Positions 8,981 through 19,083 are shown, counted from the first letter of the stretch. The stretch is 64,000 bases of DNA from Methanobacteriaceae archaeon (GCA_900766745.1 CAAFWR010000123.1:23778-87777), one strand, 5' to 3'. Numbers and translations: made by a program. The notes: generated from the letters alone by a model not told the origin.

Positions 8981-9406
8981 ATGGCAAAGATGTTAGTACT
9001 GAGGTGGACTCCAATTACTACTTCTAGTGGAATCTGGTTTGATAGTAATTTGGTTATCCTTAATGGTACATCTGGAGTTCATATTGAAATGAAAGGTAAT
9101 GGCAATGATGTAACGGCATTTCAATCAATGACCGGAAACAAATTTGTCACCTGCTTTCAAGATTACTTCGGTGATATCTGGGATAAAATAATACCTCATC
9201 CTGGTATAGGCCAGGTAATAAAATTCCGTGTAAATAGACTCCCGGATTATGCTTGCATAAGGGGAGATATTGAAGATGGTGGAGATGTAGACCCCGAAAA
9301 TCCGGATGTACCAATGAATGCCTTCTGTGGTTCAGAAGGAGAACCATTTAGGGATATCGATTCGGAATTCTTATTGGGTCGTCAACGTGCAGTAATTAAT
9401 CCTTAA
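8981..9406 (+). CDS. Hypothetical virion-region protein
   Basis: A 141-residue, apparently beta-rich protein with no signal peptide. A long acidic stretch (around 107-120, rich in Asp, Glu and Pro) precedes a Cys at about 122. It begins 12 bases after the previous stop and ends 12 bases before the giant fibre gene. It could be a connector or a fibre-attachment protein; nothing in the sequence decides. Confidence 0.6.
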   Translation: MAKMLVLRWTPITTSSGIWFDSNLVILNGTSGVHIEMKGNGNDVTAFQSMTGNKFVTCFQDYFGDIWDKIIPHPGIGQVIKFRVNRLPDYACIRGDIEDGGDVDPENPDVPMNAFCGSEGEPFRDIDSEFLLGRQRAVINP

Positions 9407-9418
9407 ATTTTATAAAAT

Positions 9419-12400
9419 ATGTATGTAAGTAAGTATTATACCTGCGAAGAAATTGATCAGCGGTTGTTACAAGGTTATTATGATGATTTTGTTCGTGCTG
9501 GCTTTGGAGGAACTATTAATGAGTTCTGGGCTTTCGTACTTTCTATCAGGAATAAGGTGGATAAGAAAGAAGGCTATGACTTATCTAAAAATGACTTTAC
9601 AGATGAGTTAAAAGCTAAACTAGATGGCATTGAGGAACATGCTAACTATATCACTAAGGTATCTCAGCTTGAGAATGACTTAAAGTACCAAACTGAGGAC
9701 GAAGTTAAAAAGATGATTAGTGATTTAGTTGATGGTGCCGATGATGCTCTTGATACTCTTAAAGAGTTGGCAGAGGCTTTGGGAAATGACCCCAACTTTG
9801 CAACTACAATTACCAATAAGTTAACTGATCTTCGTACTGCTTTAACCGAAGAAGTTAATCGGGCTAAAGAGGCAGAAGCTGCTTTGGGGGCAGCAGTAGC
9901 AGCAGTTCAGGATAACCTTGAATATGGGCTGGACCAAATCAATAAGAAGATTGATACAGTAAAGGCAGACTTAAAAGCCGAGATTGATCGGGTAGAAAAG
10001 AAGGTAGACAAGAATGCAGAAGCTATCAAGGACCTGGAAGATAAGGTAAATGATAAGAATGATGAACTTGAAGATGAACTCAAGGGACTTATTCAACAAG
10101 AGAAAGAAGAACGTATTGCAACAGATAATGAAATTAAGGAAAGTGTAAACGAACTTAAGACTCTTCATATCAATGATAAGGCTGCACTTGAGGCAAAAAT
10201 TGCAGAAGAAACTGCTAATCGTACCAATGCCGATACTATCTTGGATTCTAAGATTAATGAAGAAATCACTAATCGCCAATCCGATACCCAATCACTTCAA
10301 AGTAAGATTGACCAGGAAAAGGTAGATCGTCATTCAGAGGACCAAGTCCTTCATCATGAGATCTCTAAAGAGGTAGCAGACCGTACCAATGCCGATAATC
10401 TTCTTCAAGGTAACATTGATAAAGAAGCACAAGCTCGTATTTCAGCTGACCAGGTGTTACAAAATAACATTGATTCAGAAGCCACTACTAGAGCTGCTCA
10501 GGATTTAGTTCTCGACCATAAAATTGAGGATGTAAAATTACAGGGACAAGCAGATAAAGCTCAGTTACTTGAGGCTATTGCTGCAGAGGCTACTGCTCGT
10601 GAAAATGCTGATATCGACCTTGATAATCAAAAGGTAGATAAACGGGAAGGTTATTCATTAACCAAGAATGACTTCACCGATATACTCAAAGCTAAGTTGG
10701 ATGGTATTGAAGAGAAGGCAAATTACATTACTCACCTTTCCCAGCTCATCAACGATTCTGGTTTCCAAACTGAAGAAGAAGTTGAGGCAGCAATCCAAAA
10801 GATTGTGGGCTCTGCCCCAGAAGTACTTGATACGCTTAAGGAAATTGCCGATGCTTTAGGAAATGACCCCAACTTTGCAGCAACCATTACTAAGAAACTT
10901 GCTGCAATAACCGAACAGGTTAACCAAGAGATTCAGGACCGTATTGCCGGTGATGAAGCCAACAGTGCTGAGGTAGCTGCAGAAACTCAAGCTCGTAAAG
11001 ATGCAGATACCGCTCTTGAAGCTAAGTTGAAAGAATATGTTGATAATATATCCGACGATAATGATACTGCTCTTGGGGTTATAAGAGATAACCTTAACAG
11101 AGAAATTCAGGACAGAAAGGATGCCGATGCTGCAATTCAGTCTAGCTTGGATAAGGAAATTGCCGAAAGAAAGACTGCCGATGAAGCTTATAACACTAGC
11201 TTGGCTAATGTTAATAAACGTATCTCAGATTTGGCTCTGAATATCCAAGAGTCTATTAATACTTTGAGAAATGAACTTACAGAGCAGGTAAATGCTAATA
11301 CTACGGCTATTGCCACTAATCAGCATAACATAGAAAGAAATTCTGAGGCAATTACTAATTTAACCAAGACTGTTAGTGATAACTACAAAGAGGTTAAGGA
11401 TATGATTAACGAGGAAATCGTTGACCGTACCAATGCCGATAGTGCTTTAAGTTCTCGTATTGATAACCTAAATATTGACCTTAATACTGAGAGAGTAGAA
11501 AGAATTGCTGCTGACCAAGTTCTTCAAGTAAACTTGGATAAGGAAGTGGCAGACCGTACTGCAGCAGATAAGGCTTTAAGTACTGAGTTTACTTCTAAAT
11601 TAGACAATGCTAAACAAGCTTTGGAATCTGAGGTAGATAAACTTAATACTAAGGTTGAACAAGAGAAGGCCGATAGAATTGCCGGAGATACTGCCTTGGG
11701 AAATCGTATTGATTCTCTAGAATCGGGTAATACCGATGCTATGAATGACTTAAAAGCAAAGGTAAATGCCAATACCCTTGCTATTAGCACCGAGAAAGAC
11801 CGGGCTATTGCTAAAGAGACTTCACTTGAGGCAAAAATTGATACTAACCTTCAGAACCATAAAGATGATATGGCTGGTATCAATAAGGATATGCTTACCG
11901 AGAAGAATGACCGTTTGGCTGCAGATACTTTACTTCAAACTAATATTGATAAGGAAGCAACTGAAAGAGCTAATCAGGACACACTTATTAATAATGCCCT
12001 TGCTCAAGAGAAGGCCGATAGAATTGCTGCTGACCAGGCAATGGATGATAAAAAAGTAGATAAGGTAGATGGTAAGGTACTTTCCTCTAACGATTTTACC
12101 GATTTATTATATGCTAAACTAGATGGCATTGAGGAACATGCTAACTATATCACTAAGGTATCCGAATTGTTAAATGATTCAGATTTTCAGAATGCAGAAC
12201 AAGTAGAAGCAGCTATTCAAAGTATTATTGGTTCTGCTCCTGAGGTACTTGATACATTGGCCGAAATTGCTAAGGCTCTTGGTGATGACCCAAACTTTGC
12301 AGCAACTATGACTGCTAAGCTCACAGAGATAGAAAATAAACTTGAAGCAGAAAAGAACTTGCGTGAACAAGGCGATAATAACCTGCAGCAATCTTTCACT

Positions 12401-15400
12401 AACTTAAGTAATACACTTACTACTACAGTAAATGAATTAAGAACTTTTGTAAGTGAAACTCGTACCGAGTTATTGACTTCTCTGAATGCTACTAATGCTT
12501 TGGTAACTCAGAATACGGCAAATATCCAACGTAACTTGGAATTAATCCAGGGTATTCAAGATAATATTAATGGTAATTATACTGCCATTACAGACTTATT
12601 GAATAACGAGATAGCAGCTCGTAAAGCCGAGGATATTCGATTAGAAGCAAAGATTGACCAAAATACTTCGGACCTTAATACAGAAAGGGAAGAACGTATT
12701 GCAGCAGATAAGGTTCTTCAGGCTAATATAGATGCAGAAGAAGCAGCTCGTATTGCAGCAGATACCGCTTTGGGTAAACGTATTGACAAAGAGATTCAAG
12801 ATAGAATCGATGCAGATACCGCTTTGGATAATAAGTTTACTAATATTACCAATGATCATGAAGAAAGATTGGTAGCTGAAGAAGCAGTTACAGAATCATT
12901 GCCAGCTACAATTATAACTAGAATAGGTAAACCTTTCAACCAGAGCCGTAATGATGTATCATTTTCATTTAAGAATTCTCAAAAACAGGCCGATAACACT
13001 TATATTCACGAGATAGACAATACATCATTACTTTACTCGGCTACTCAAGAGAAAGCTGGTGTAATGTCTGCCGATGATAAGACTAAGTTGGATGGGCTAG
13101 ATGAAAATTCTATTATTGGGCTTTCTGCTGATTCAGATGCTGAAAAAGTTACTGTAACAGTAACTAAGGATAATGGTCTGAATGCTGATACTACAGAAAC
13201 CTTTGATTTGCCTCAGGTATCTGATACTAAGGCGGGTACGATGACTGCTAAGGATAAGGTAGAGTTAGACAGAATCAATAGTGTTAACTTTAAGATTGGG
13301 CCGATAGAGAGTGAAATGAACTTTATTAGAATCCCCTTTGTCTCAACTAACATTGAGGATGGTACAGAAGAATCGGGAAGACTCCTCATATACTCAGCAA
13401 CCCATGATGGTGCAGGAGTCATGTCTGGGGCAGATAGATCTAAAATGGATTCTATACCAGAGAGTATTATTGCTCAGTTATGGATAGGTTCTGAAGCTAC
13501 TGATGATGAATATTATGATGGGCCTCTCGATTTTGATTCAGCTACTGATGTCCCATTTATTTATACTCCTTGGGAATATAATGGGCTTGAGTATGCTTAT
13601 GAGATAAAAGGTCCTCAAGTACACTATATACCGCATGCTACCCCAGAAAAGGCTGGTGTACAAACTGCAGCTGATAAAAAACTGTTTGATTCACTACCTA
13701 AGAAGTTTGTAAGCTATCATAGGAATACCGTTCCCTATTCAGACCATGTAGATTTTGTATCTATGCCATCAGTTTTTAATAAAGATACCGGGATATACGA
13801 GTTAACAGGTACCGATAATATAACTATATATAAGGCAACCAAAACTGCTGCAGGTGTAATGACTGCAGCTGATAAGGTTAATCTTGATGAGACCTTACCC
13901 AATGCTATTGCTAAAGAGGCAGAGGATAGACAAGAGGCAATTGATACAGCCATTAAAAATCTGGGAGATTCTCAGACTGCTGCTTTAGAAAAAGAGATTC
14001 AAGATAGAAAGGATGCTGATACTGCCCTTGATACTAAACTGCAGAATAATATTGATACTCTAGAAGCTAAGCATGATGCCTTTGTAGCAACTAAGGGACA
14101 ACCAGATGGGTTTGCTCCATTGGATGGTAATGGATTGGTACCGGCTAACCATTTGCCTTCATATGTAGATGATGTTATTGAGGTATATGCTACCTATGAT
14201 ATAAGTCCTACTGGAGGTCTAACGAATGTACAACTGTATACAGATGCTACTCACCAAACTACAGTAACCGGAGAATCGGGTAAAATTTATATAAATGTCT
14301 CAAATGGAGAACCTCCCTATCAATTCCGTTGGTCAGGTACTAAATTCGTAGATAGTAATACTTCTTCCCTTATTATTGGAGAAATTACCGGTACTGCTTT
14401 CGAGGGTAGTAGAGGTAAACATCTTGAGGATGTGGTATCTAGTATGCCTAGAAATTTAATTAGTAATGTTTCAATAGCTAACAGAAACAAGAGGAATATA
14501 ATTATTCAGTGTAATTATTCTTCTTTAGATGACCAGGGTCATTACATAGATCAGCCTGAGGGGATACTTATTCCACTAACCAATGCCACTACTCAAGAAG
14601 CCGGTTTGATGGAGGCAGAAAGTGTAATAAAACTTAATCAAACCCTACCGAAAGCTATAGAAGATGAACAAGAGGCTCGTATTGCAAAAGACCTTAAACA
14701 AGAGGGTATTTTTAAATCCATGCCTAACAACTTGGTATGGGATGTTAAACAGCCAGTAGCTAGTTCTACTAATATGACCTTTGAAATAGGGTATTCAATT
14801 AAAGATCAGGTTGGTGCATTTGAATCAGAATATACCCCAGCTCCAAAGAATATAATAAGAACTATACCTGTAGCAACTAAATCTCTGGCAGGTATAATGA
14901 CTGCACAGGATAAAGTTAATCTTGATGATACGGTACAGGGATTGGCAAATGAGATTACTGATAGAACTAATGCCATCAATTCTCTTCGTACAGAATTGAA
15001 AACTTACGTTGATGATTTGATTGCTGATACTGGTACTGATTTGACTGCCTTAGAAACTAAGGTAAATAATCACATTGCTAATAAATCTAATCCTCATGCA
15101 GTTACTAAAACTCAGGTTGGATTGGGTAATGTTAATAATACTTCCGATGCAGATAAGCCAGTATCTACTGCTCAAGCTACTGCTATTGCTGATGCTAAGG
15201 CTGCAGGTACTGCTGCTCAGACTTCTATCAATAGCCATGCTGGTAGAAGAGATAATCCTCACGTAGTAACTAGAGCTCAATTGAGTTTGGCAACTACCGA
15301 CCAGGTAGTATTTGCTAAGACCACGGCTCCTTCCGGTTTCTTCAAAGAGTCTTCAGATGTTCGACTCAAATCTAATATTAAGGATTTGAATCATACTCTG

Positions 15401-15703
15401 GAACAGATTTGCCAGATACCAACTAAGTCATTCGAAATGCTTGGTAAAGAGGATGAGGGAACTATTGCTCAGAATCTTGAGGGATTGGGATTTGGTAAAT
15501 ATGTAGAGGAAGTTCCAGTAGAGAAATCTACAGTACCTAATCCCGAGGAATTCAAAACTTTGGAAATCAATGGGGAAGAATATGTACTCGTAAAACAAGT
15601 TAAATATCACAAGATGTCAACTTTGGCAATCGAAGGTGTTAAACTTCTCTATGATGAGATTAAGACTTTGAAGGCTGAGATTCAAGAACTTAAAAATAAA
15701 TAA
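9419..15703 (+). CDS. Giant tail fibre with C-terminal S74 intramolecular chaperone
   Basis: The 2094-residue fibre begins with a short non-helical head (1-45), likely the attachment end. It then has three copies of an 85-95-residue module (about 45-135, 404-500 and 876-970; core NDFTDxLxAKLDGIEE) joined by long coiled-coil stretches made of short repeats with an ADxxL and DKE pattern. A region around 1205-1840 carries seven AG(V/I)M-type repeats (for example AGVMSADDKTKLDG), common in tail fibres. Residues 1890-1960 hold NPH and VGLGNV tail repeats. The end is a Peptidase_S74 chaperone from Ser1978/1979 (SSDVRLKSNI), which trimerises the fibre and cleaves itself off. Confidence 0.92.
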   Translation: MYVSKYYTCEEIDQRLLQGYYDDFVRAGFGGTINEFWAFVLSIRNKVDKKEGYDLSKNDFTDELKAKLDGIEEHANYITKVSQLENDLKYQTEDEVKKMISDLVDGADDALDTLKELAEALGNDPNFATTITNKLTDLRTALTEEVNRAKEAEAALGAAVAAVQDNLEYGLDQINKKIDTVKADLKAEIDRVEKKVDKNAEAIKDLEDKVNDKNDELEDELKGLIQQEKEERIATDNEIKESVNELKTLHINDKAALEAKIAEETANRTNADTILDSKINEEITNRQSDTQSLQSKIDQEKVDRHSEDQVLHHEISKEVADRTNADNLLQGNIDKEAQARISADQVLQNNIDSEATTRAAQDLVLDHKIEDVKLQGQADKAQLLEAIAAEATARENADIDLDNQKVDKREGYSLTKNDFTDILKAKLDGIEEKANYITHLSQLINDSGFQTEEEVEAAIQKIVGSAPEVLDTLKEIADALGNDPNFAATITKKLAAITEQVNQEIQDRIAGDEANSAEVAAETQARKDADTALEAKLKEYVDNISDDNDTALGVIRDNLNREIQDRKDADAAIQSSLDKEIAERKTADEAYNTSLANVNKRISDLALNIQESINTLRNELTEQVNANTTAIATNQHNIERNSEAITNLTKTVSDNYKEVKDMINEEIVDRTNADSALSSRIDNLNIDLNTERVERIAADQVLQVNLDKEVADRTAADKALSTEFTSKLDNAKQALESEVDKLNTKVEQEKADRIAGDTALGNRIDSLESGNTDAMNDLKAKVNANTLAISTEKDRAIAKETSLEAKIDTNLQNHKDDMAGINKDMLTEKNDRLAADTLLQTNIDKEATERANQDTLINNALAQEKADRIAADQAMDDKKVDKVDGKVLSSNDFTDLLYAKLDGIEEHANYITKVSELLNDSDFQNAEQVEAAIQSIIGSAPEVLDTLAEIAKALGDDPNFAATMTAKLTEIENKLEAEKNLREQGDNNLQQSFTNLSNTLTTTVNELRTFVSETRTELLTSLNATNALVTQNTANIQRNLELIQGIQDNINGNYTAITDLLNNEIAARKAEDIRLEAKIDQNTSDLNTEREERIAADKVLQANIDAEEAARIAADTALGKRIDKEIQDRIDADTALDNKFTNITNDHEERLVAEEAVTESLPATIITRIGKPFNQSRNDVSFSFKNSQKQADNTYIHEIDNTSLLYSATQEKAGVMSADDKTKLDGLDENSIIGLSADSDAEKVTVTVTKDNGLNADTTETFDLPQVSDTKAGTMTAKDKVELDRINSVNFKIGPIESEMNFIRIPFVSTNIEDGTEESGRLLIYSATHDGAGVMSGADRSKMDSIPESIIAQLWIGSEATDDEYYDGPLDFDSATDVPFIYTPWEYNGLEYAYEIKGPQVHYIPHATPEKAGVQTAADKKLFDSLPKKFVSYHRNTVPYSDHVDFVSMPSVFNKDTGIYELTGTDNITIYKATKTAAGVMTAADKVNLDETLPNAIAKEAEDRQEAIDTAIKNLGDSQTAALEKEIQDRKDADTALDTKLQNNIDTLEAKHDAFVATKGQPDGFAPLDGNGLVPANHLPSYVDDVIEVYATYDISPTGGLTNVQLYTDATHQTTVTGESGKIYINVSNGEPPYQFRWSGTKFVDSNTSSLIIGEITGTAFEGSRGKHLEDVVSSMPRNLISNVSIANRNKRNIIIQCNYSSLDDQGHYIDQPEGILIPLTNATTQEAGLMEAESVIKLNQTLPKAIEDEQEARIAKDLKQEGIFKSMPNNLVWDVKQPVASSTNMTFEIGYSIKDQVGAFESEYTPAPKNIIRTIPVATKSLAGIMTAQDKVNLDDTVQGLANEITDRTNAINSLRTELKTYVDDLIADTGTDLTALETKVNNHIANKSNPHAVTKTQVGLGNVNNTSDADKPVSTAQATAIADAKAAGTAAQTSINSHAGRRDNPHVVTRAQLSLATTDQVVFAKTTAPSGFFKESSDVRLKSNIKDLNHTLEQICQIPTKSFEMLGKEDEGTIAQNLEGLGFGKYVEEVPVEKSTVPNPEEFKTLEINGEEYVLVKQVKYHKMSTLAIEGVKLLYDEIKTLKAEIQELKNK
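9614..9663 (+). repeat. Exact 50-bp direct repeat, copy 1 (fibre module 1)
   Basis: This 50-base segment inside the first fibre module is identical to 12113-12162 inside the third module, about 2.5 kb downstream in the same frame. The second module (around 10630-10905) codes for nearly the same protein but with different codons, so the exact identity suggests recent duplication or gene conversion. Confidence 0.9.
12113..12162 (+). repeat. Exact 50-bp direct repeat, copy 2 (fibre module 3)
   Basis: Identical over 50 bases to 9614-9663 and in the same reading frame. Recombination between the copies would delete or duplicate 2499 bases (833 codons) in frame, shortening or lengthening the fibre shaft. 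Confidence 0.9.
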
Positions 15704-15705
15704 TC

Positions 15706-17490
15706 ATGGGAGAGATAGCAACCTGGAGTGCTGTCAAAACTAAAGTAGGCCTTGGTAAGACAGGAAATGACTGCCCTACCAAGGCTGAATTGTTAGCACT
15801 CTCCTCGACAGGAACAGGGGAGAATTATGTGGGGTTGGAACTATCCAATGCCAGTTCCTATGGAAATAACGAATGTGTCAAACTCGAAGATATTCATAAG
15901 GTAACCTATAAGTATACTTTTACAGCTATAAATACTTCCTTTACTTTCACTGCTATAGGGGGGGAATCGACTCCAGCTCGATTAGGCTTAACTTCAACTA
16001 AACAAAAGTATTTAGATGGAGTAGTTCATGGTTCTTCTATAGCAGTAGGTCATACCGGAACCCCTTTACCCGACTGGTTAAAAGGTTCTACTGATACGAT
16101 TGGATTTACCGCTACAGAAAATTTAACCCTATCACCAAGAACTCATACTAGAACCTATACCCAGGACGAAACCGGTAAAACGGTCTCGGTTACTTTCACT
16201 CAAGCAGCAGCTTCTCAGTCTTGGAGTTATGGATTTAGTGTAAACCCAACTTCTATGTCTTTTGGGGCTACTGGAGGTACCAAAACCTTTTCTGTAACTT
16301 CATACAAGCAGGAAATTAGAAATGGACATAATTATGGTAGTCAAATTACTCTAACTTATACTAGAGCGAATACTGGTGTCACTGGTACGGGTACTTCTGT
16401 AACTATGTCCAATAATACCTCTACTTCAACTAAGTCGGGTAGTGTAGTATTAACCCAAGCAGAGACCAGTAAGAAGCTAACCATTTCTTGTTCTCAATCG
16501 GCAGGTTATAGAACTTACAGTGAAATTACTGCAAGTGGTGGAGCAGTAACAGATATACCTGCAAGTGGAGGTACTAGAAGTTCATTCACTACCTTACCTA
16601 CATATTCCCAGACCTGGGGATGGAATGGTTCTACAACGGGAGGAGGTACGATTACAAGTGGTGCTAGTATTAGTTATGGTACTGCAGTTAGTGCAAGTTC
16701 TTTGGGAACTACAGTAAAATCTAGAACCCAAGTGGGCACACTTACTGGAACTCTATCATTAAATGGTAAAACTAAATCGGTAAGCATTCCAGTATATCAA
16801 GGAGCTAACGAATTTACTGGTTACACTTATGGTTCATGGGACGTAACCTTAACTGCTAGTTCTTATACTATTGCTAATACTGGAGGTAGTGTAACTTTGT
16901 ACCCAAGTGCAAGTAGACCAAGGTATGCTAACTATACGTCTGGCTCAAGTGTAAGGGATGGTTCTGATACTGCTTCTCCAACTTTGAGTACTAATGGTAT
17001 TTCTGGTTTTACCCTATCTGGTACTACACTTACGGCTTCTAATAATGCTAGTACAAACTCTAGAACCGTTAGAGTTTTTGCCCATTATGGAGGGGCTTCT
17101 GATTATGTAGATATTACTCAAGGTGCTGCTTCCGTAAGTTATAATTACTACTTTTATTGGAATGGTATGGTTACAAGTGAATCTGTTTACCATGCTGCTG
17201 TTGGAGATACTTTATATCGATATTTCTCATCCTTTAAGACAAAAGTAATCAATGGTTCTGAAACTTCAGATATTTATGATGTGGGTGTAAGCTTATCAGG
17301 TGCTCCATCTTGGTCTTCCGTTTCAGCTAGTAGTGGTAAGGTAACCAGTAAAGCTTCAGAAAACGTTGAAGAATCTTCAAGGTCTGCTACGGTTACAGTT
17401 ACACAGAATGAATCAGGTAAGAAGATTACGCTTGTCATTAATCAAAGTGCTGCAACAATTACCTATGAATATGTATTTAATTTGGGATAG
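15706..17490 (+). CDS. Multi-BACON virion-associated protein
   Basis: A 594-residue, Ser/Thr/Gly-rich, low-charge protein. After a 60-residue N-terminal part it has about five BACON-like beta-sandwich repeats of roughly 90-110 residues, each closing with a strand and a Q-S/G-A signature (VTFTQAAA, ISCSQSAG, IPVYQGA, VDITQGAA, VINQSAA). BACON domains in Bacteroidales proteins and phages are thought to bind mucin or carbohydrate. The first residues contain VKTKVGLGKTGNDCP, similar to the VGLGNV tail repeat of the preceding fibre, so it may attach to that fibre. It starts two bases after the fibre stop. Confidence 0.82.
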   Translation: MGEIATWSAVKTKVGLGKTGNDCPTKAELLALSSTGTGENYVGLELSNASSYGNNECVKLEDIHKVTYKYTFTAINTSFTFTAIGGESTPARLGLTSTKQKYLDGVVHGSSIAVGHTGTPLPDWLKGSTDTIGFTATENLTLSPRTHTRTYTQDETGKTVSVTFTQAAASQSWSYGFSVNPTSMSFGATGGTKTFSVTSYKQEIRNGHNYGSQITLTYTRANTGVTGTGTSVTMSNNTSTSTKSGSVVLTQAETSKKLTISCSQSAGYRTYSEITASGGAVTDIPASGGTRSSFTTLPTYSQTWGWNGSTTGGGTITSGASISYGTAVSASSLGTTVKSRTQVGTLTGTLSLNGKTKSVSIPVYQGANEFTGYTYGSWDVTLTASSYTIANTGGSVTLYPSASRPRYANYTSGSSVRDGSDTASPTLSTNGISGFTLSGTTLTASNNASTNSRTVRVFAHYGGASDYVDITQGAASVSYNYYFYWNGMVTSESVYHAAVGDTLYRYFSSFKTKVINGSETSDIYDVGVSLSGAPSWSSVSASSGKVTSKASENVEESSRSATVTVTQNESGKKITLVINQSAATITYEYVFNLG

Positions 17491-17510
17491 GCAATATACA
17501 ACACTATCCC
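17484..17510 (+). other. Short hairpin between the BACON and Cys-rich genes
   Basis: GGGATAG (17484-17490) and CTATCCC (17504-17510) form a 7-bp stem overlapping the BACON stop. The following bases are A/T-mixed, not a clean T-run, so it is a weak terminator or an mRNA-processing structure. Confidence 0.45.
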
Positions 17511-17561
17511 ATATTTAATGTAATAATTAATCTAAGTATTAATCTTTAAAACCTTAAAATT

Positions 17562-18272
17562 ATGGGAGTAGAAGTAAAAGGTGCCGGCGATGGCGTTGTA
17601 ATCGCGGACAGAGGTTGTTGTAATGATGGTTGCTGTAATAAAGACCATTCTGGTTGGGGCTCTGGTTGGGGAGCCGTTGGTGGTGCATTGGTAGGCGGTG
17701 GTTTTGGTGCTGCTGCAGTTTCTGTATGGGACAAAATCAATGATACCAAGGCCGATATCATGGGAGTAAACTCAACTGTAAAAGACTCTCAGTATAACTT
17801 GGGAAGAGACATTGCTTCGGCATCAGGCGAGGTAATCTCTGCAGTTAACGGAGTTGGTGATAAGGTAGACGGTACTGCCCGAGAAGTTTTGAATAACCGT
17901 TTCACTACTGAAAGAGGACTTTGTGATTTGGGTTACAAAACGAATTCGGATATCCGTGATTCCCGTGACCAAATGGGAGCTGGGTTCAACCGGGTTATGG
18001 ACCGCCTTTGCCAAATGGGCTTTGAGCAACAGAATTGTTGCTGTGAAACTAAGGGTTTGATTAAAGAGGTAAAAGCAGACTTGGCTCTTCAGCTTGAACG
18101 TTGCTGCTGTGATCTTAAGAATGGTCAACAAGAGATCAAGTGTCTCATCGAGAACACTGCAAAGGACCAGGAGATTGCCCGTTTGAATCGAGTGGTAGAT
18201 GCCCAGAGAGACCAGAACATTATCAACCAGGTAGTGGCTGCTCTGAGACCGACTACAACTACAACAGCTTAA
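17562..18272 (+). CDS. Cysteine- and glycine-rich protein of unknown role
   Basis: The 236-residue protein has 13 cysteines, including CC pairs at 19/20 and 24/25 and two CCC triplets in the C-terminal half (after FEQQN, and in LERCCCDL). Residues 30-55 are a Gly/Ala-rich hydrophobic segment that could insert into a membrane. The rest is predicted helical, with a polar Thr tail. It has its own leader (17491-17561) and ends at a strong terminator, and its codon use is more GC-rich than its neighbours, so it may be highly expressed. The cysteines could bind metal or form disulphides. No function is recognised. Confidence 0.7.
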   Translation: MGVEVKGAGDGVVIADRGCCNDGCCNKDHSGWGSGWGAVGGALVGGGFGAAAVSVWDKINDTKADIMGVNSTVKDSQYNLGRDIASASGEVISAVNGVGDKVDGTAREVLNNRFTTERGLCDLGYKTNSDIRDSRDQMGAGFNRVMDRLCQMGFEQQNCCCETKGLIKEVKADLALQLERCCCDLKNGQQEIKCLIENTAKDQEIARLNRVVDAQRDQNIINQVVAALRPTTTTTA

Positions 18273-18301
18273 CAGTTTGTATTTACGTAAGCCAAATTTA
18301 G

Positions 18302-18336
18302 AAAAGGAGTACATCTATCAGGGGTGTACTCCTTTT
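18302..18336 (+). terminator. Strong intrinsic terminator after the Cys-rich gene
   Basis: A perfect 12-bp stem (18302-18313 with 18325-18336) with an 11-base loop ends in a T-run continuing to about 18338. It lies 30 bases after the stop codon. Confidence 0.92.
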
Positions 18337-18365
18337 TTCGTTTTAATTAGTTAAACTAAGGAATT

Positions 18366-18566
18366 ATGGAACAAGAACAACTCACCGAATTTAAGATACA
18401 GCTAGCATTACCTGCTCCGAATATAGAGATTGCACAAGAAGTAGCAAATAAAGCTCAGGTACTCATTAATCAATTTGGATACTATCAATTCTTAAAACTG
18501 GTAGATTTCATGCAAAAGAATCCAGGTGCAGTTTCATTTGGTTTAAATTTAATAAATAAGAAATGA
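18366..18566 (+). CDS. Small hypothetical protein
   Basis: A 66-residue, mostly helical protein. It is the first gene after the strong terminator, so a promoter or read-through must serve it. It overlaps the next start by ATGA, so the pair is co-translated. No family recognised; position ahead of the tail genes suggests a minor virion or assembly role. Confidence 0.6.
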   Translation: MEQEQLTEFKIQLALPAPNIEIAQEVANKAQVLINQFGYYQFLKLVDFMQKNPGAVSFGLNLINKK

Positions 18567-19078
18567 TTATGGAAGAATTGATTTTTCAGAAAGTACAAAA
18601 GGGTGATACTATTTTCACCTTAGAAAGAGACCGTAGGTCTGGTTATCCCATCTTTGACCAAGCTAATATCTTAAAAGTTGGGGAAAGTAAACCTATGGCG
18701 GCTAATGGTAAAGAGGGTTTTGTTAACAGTATAGAATTAGTGATACAAGATTCAGTATCTCAAGTTACTATCTATTTGCCTACTACTGTAAATGAGGGCA
18801 TTTATAATGGTATATATTATACTACCGATATTGGGAATATTATTAATGAGGTAACTATGCAAAAACAGAATGCCTTGAATATACTCAATAACAGGCCTAA
18901 GTATGAGGCAATAGTTTCAGAATGTGATAATATCCTTGGTTCAATAAACCACATGGCTAATCCAAAAAATATTCCTCCTGCTCCAGCTTTTGAGGAGTTT
19001 AGCCAAAGACTCTCAAATCAAGAACTCCTTTTACAAAGAATAGCTCAGGAATTGGGATTAGATAAACCTAAACAGTAA
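18563..19078 (+). CDS. Hypothetical tail-module protein
   Basis: A 171-residue protein with an apparently beta-rich N-terminal half (about 10-95) and a helical C-terminal half (120-171). The start used overlaps the previous stop; a second ATG two codons on (18569) is a close alternative. No family recognised. It stands just before the gp10-like neck gene. Confidence 0.6.
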   Translation: MIMEELIFQKVQKGDTIFTLERDRRSGYPIFDQANILKVGESKPMAANGKEGFVNSIELVIQDSVSQVTIYLPTTVNEGIYNGIYYTTDIGNIINEVTMQKQNALNILNNRPKYEAIVSECDNILGSINHMANPKNIPPAPAFEEFSQRLSNQELLLQRIAQELGLDKPKQ

Positions 19079-19083
19079 GAGTT

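Noticed and set aside
9971-18314. Long antisense and shifted reading frames over the fibre and Cys-rich genes
   Set aside because: They arise from the repetitive codon pattern of the sense genes, lack recognisable domains and have no promoters of their own.
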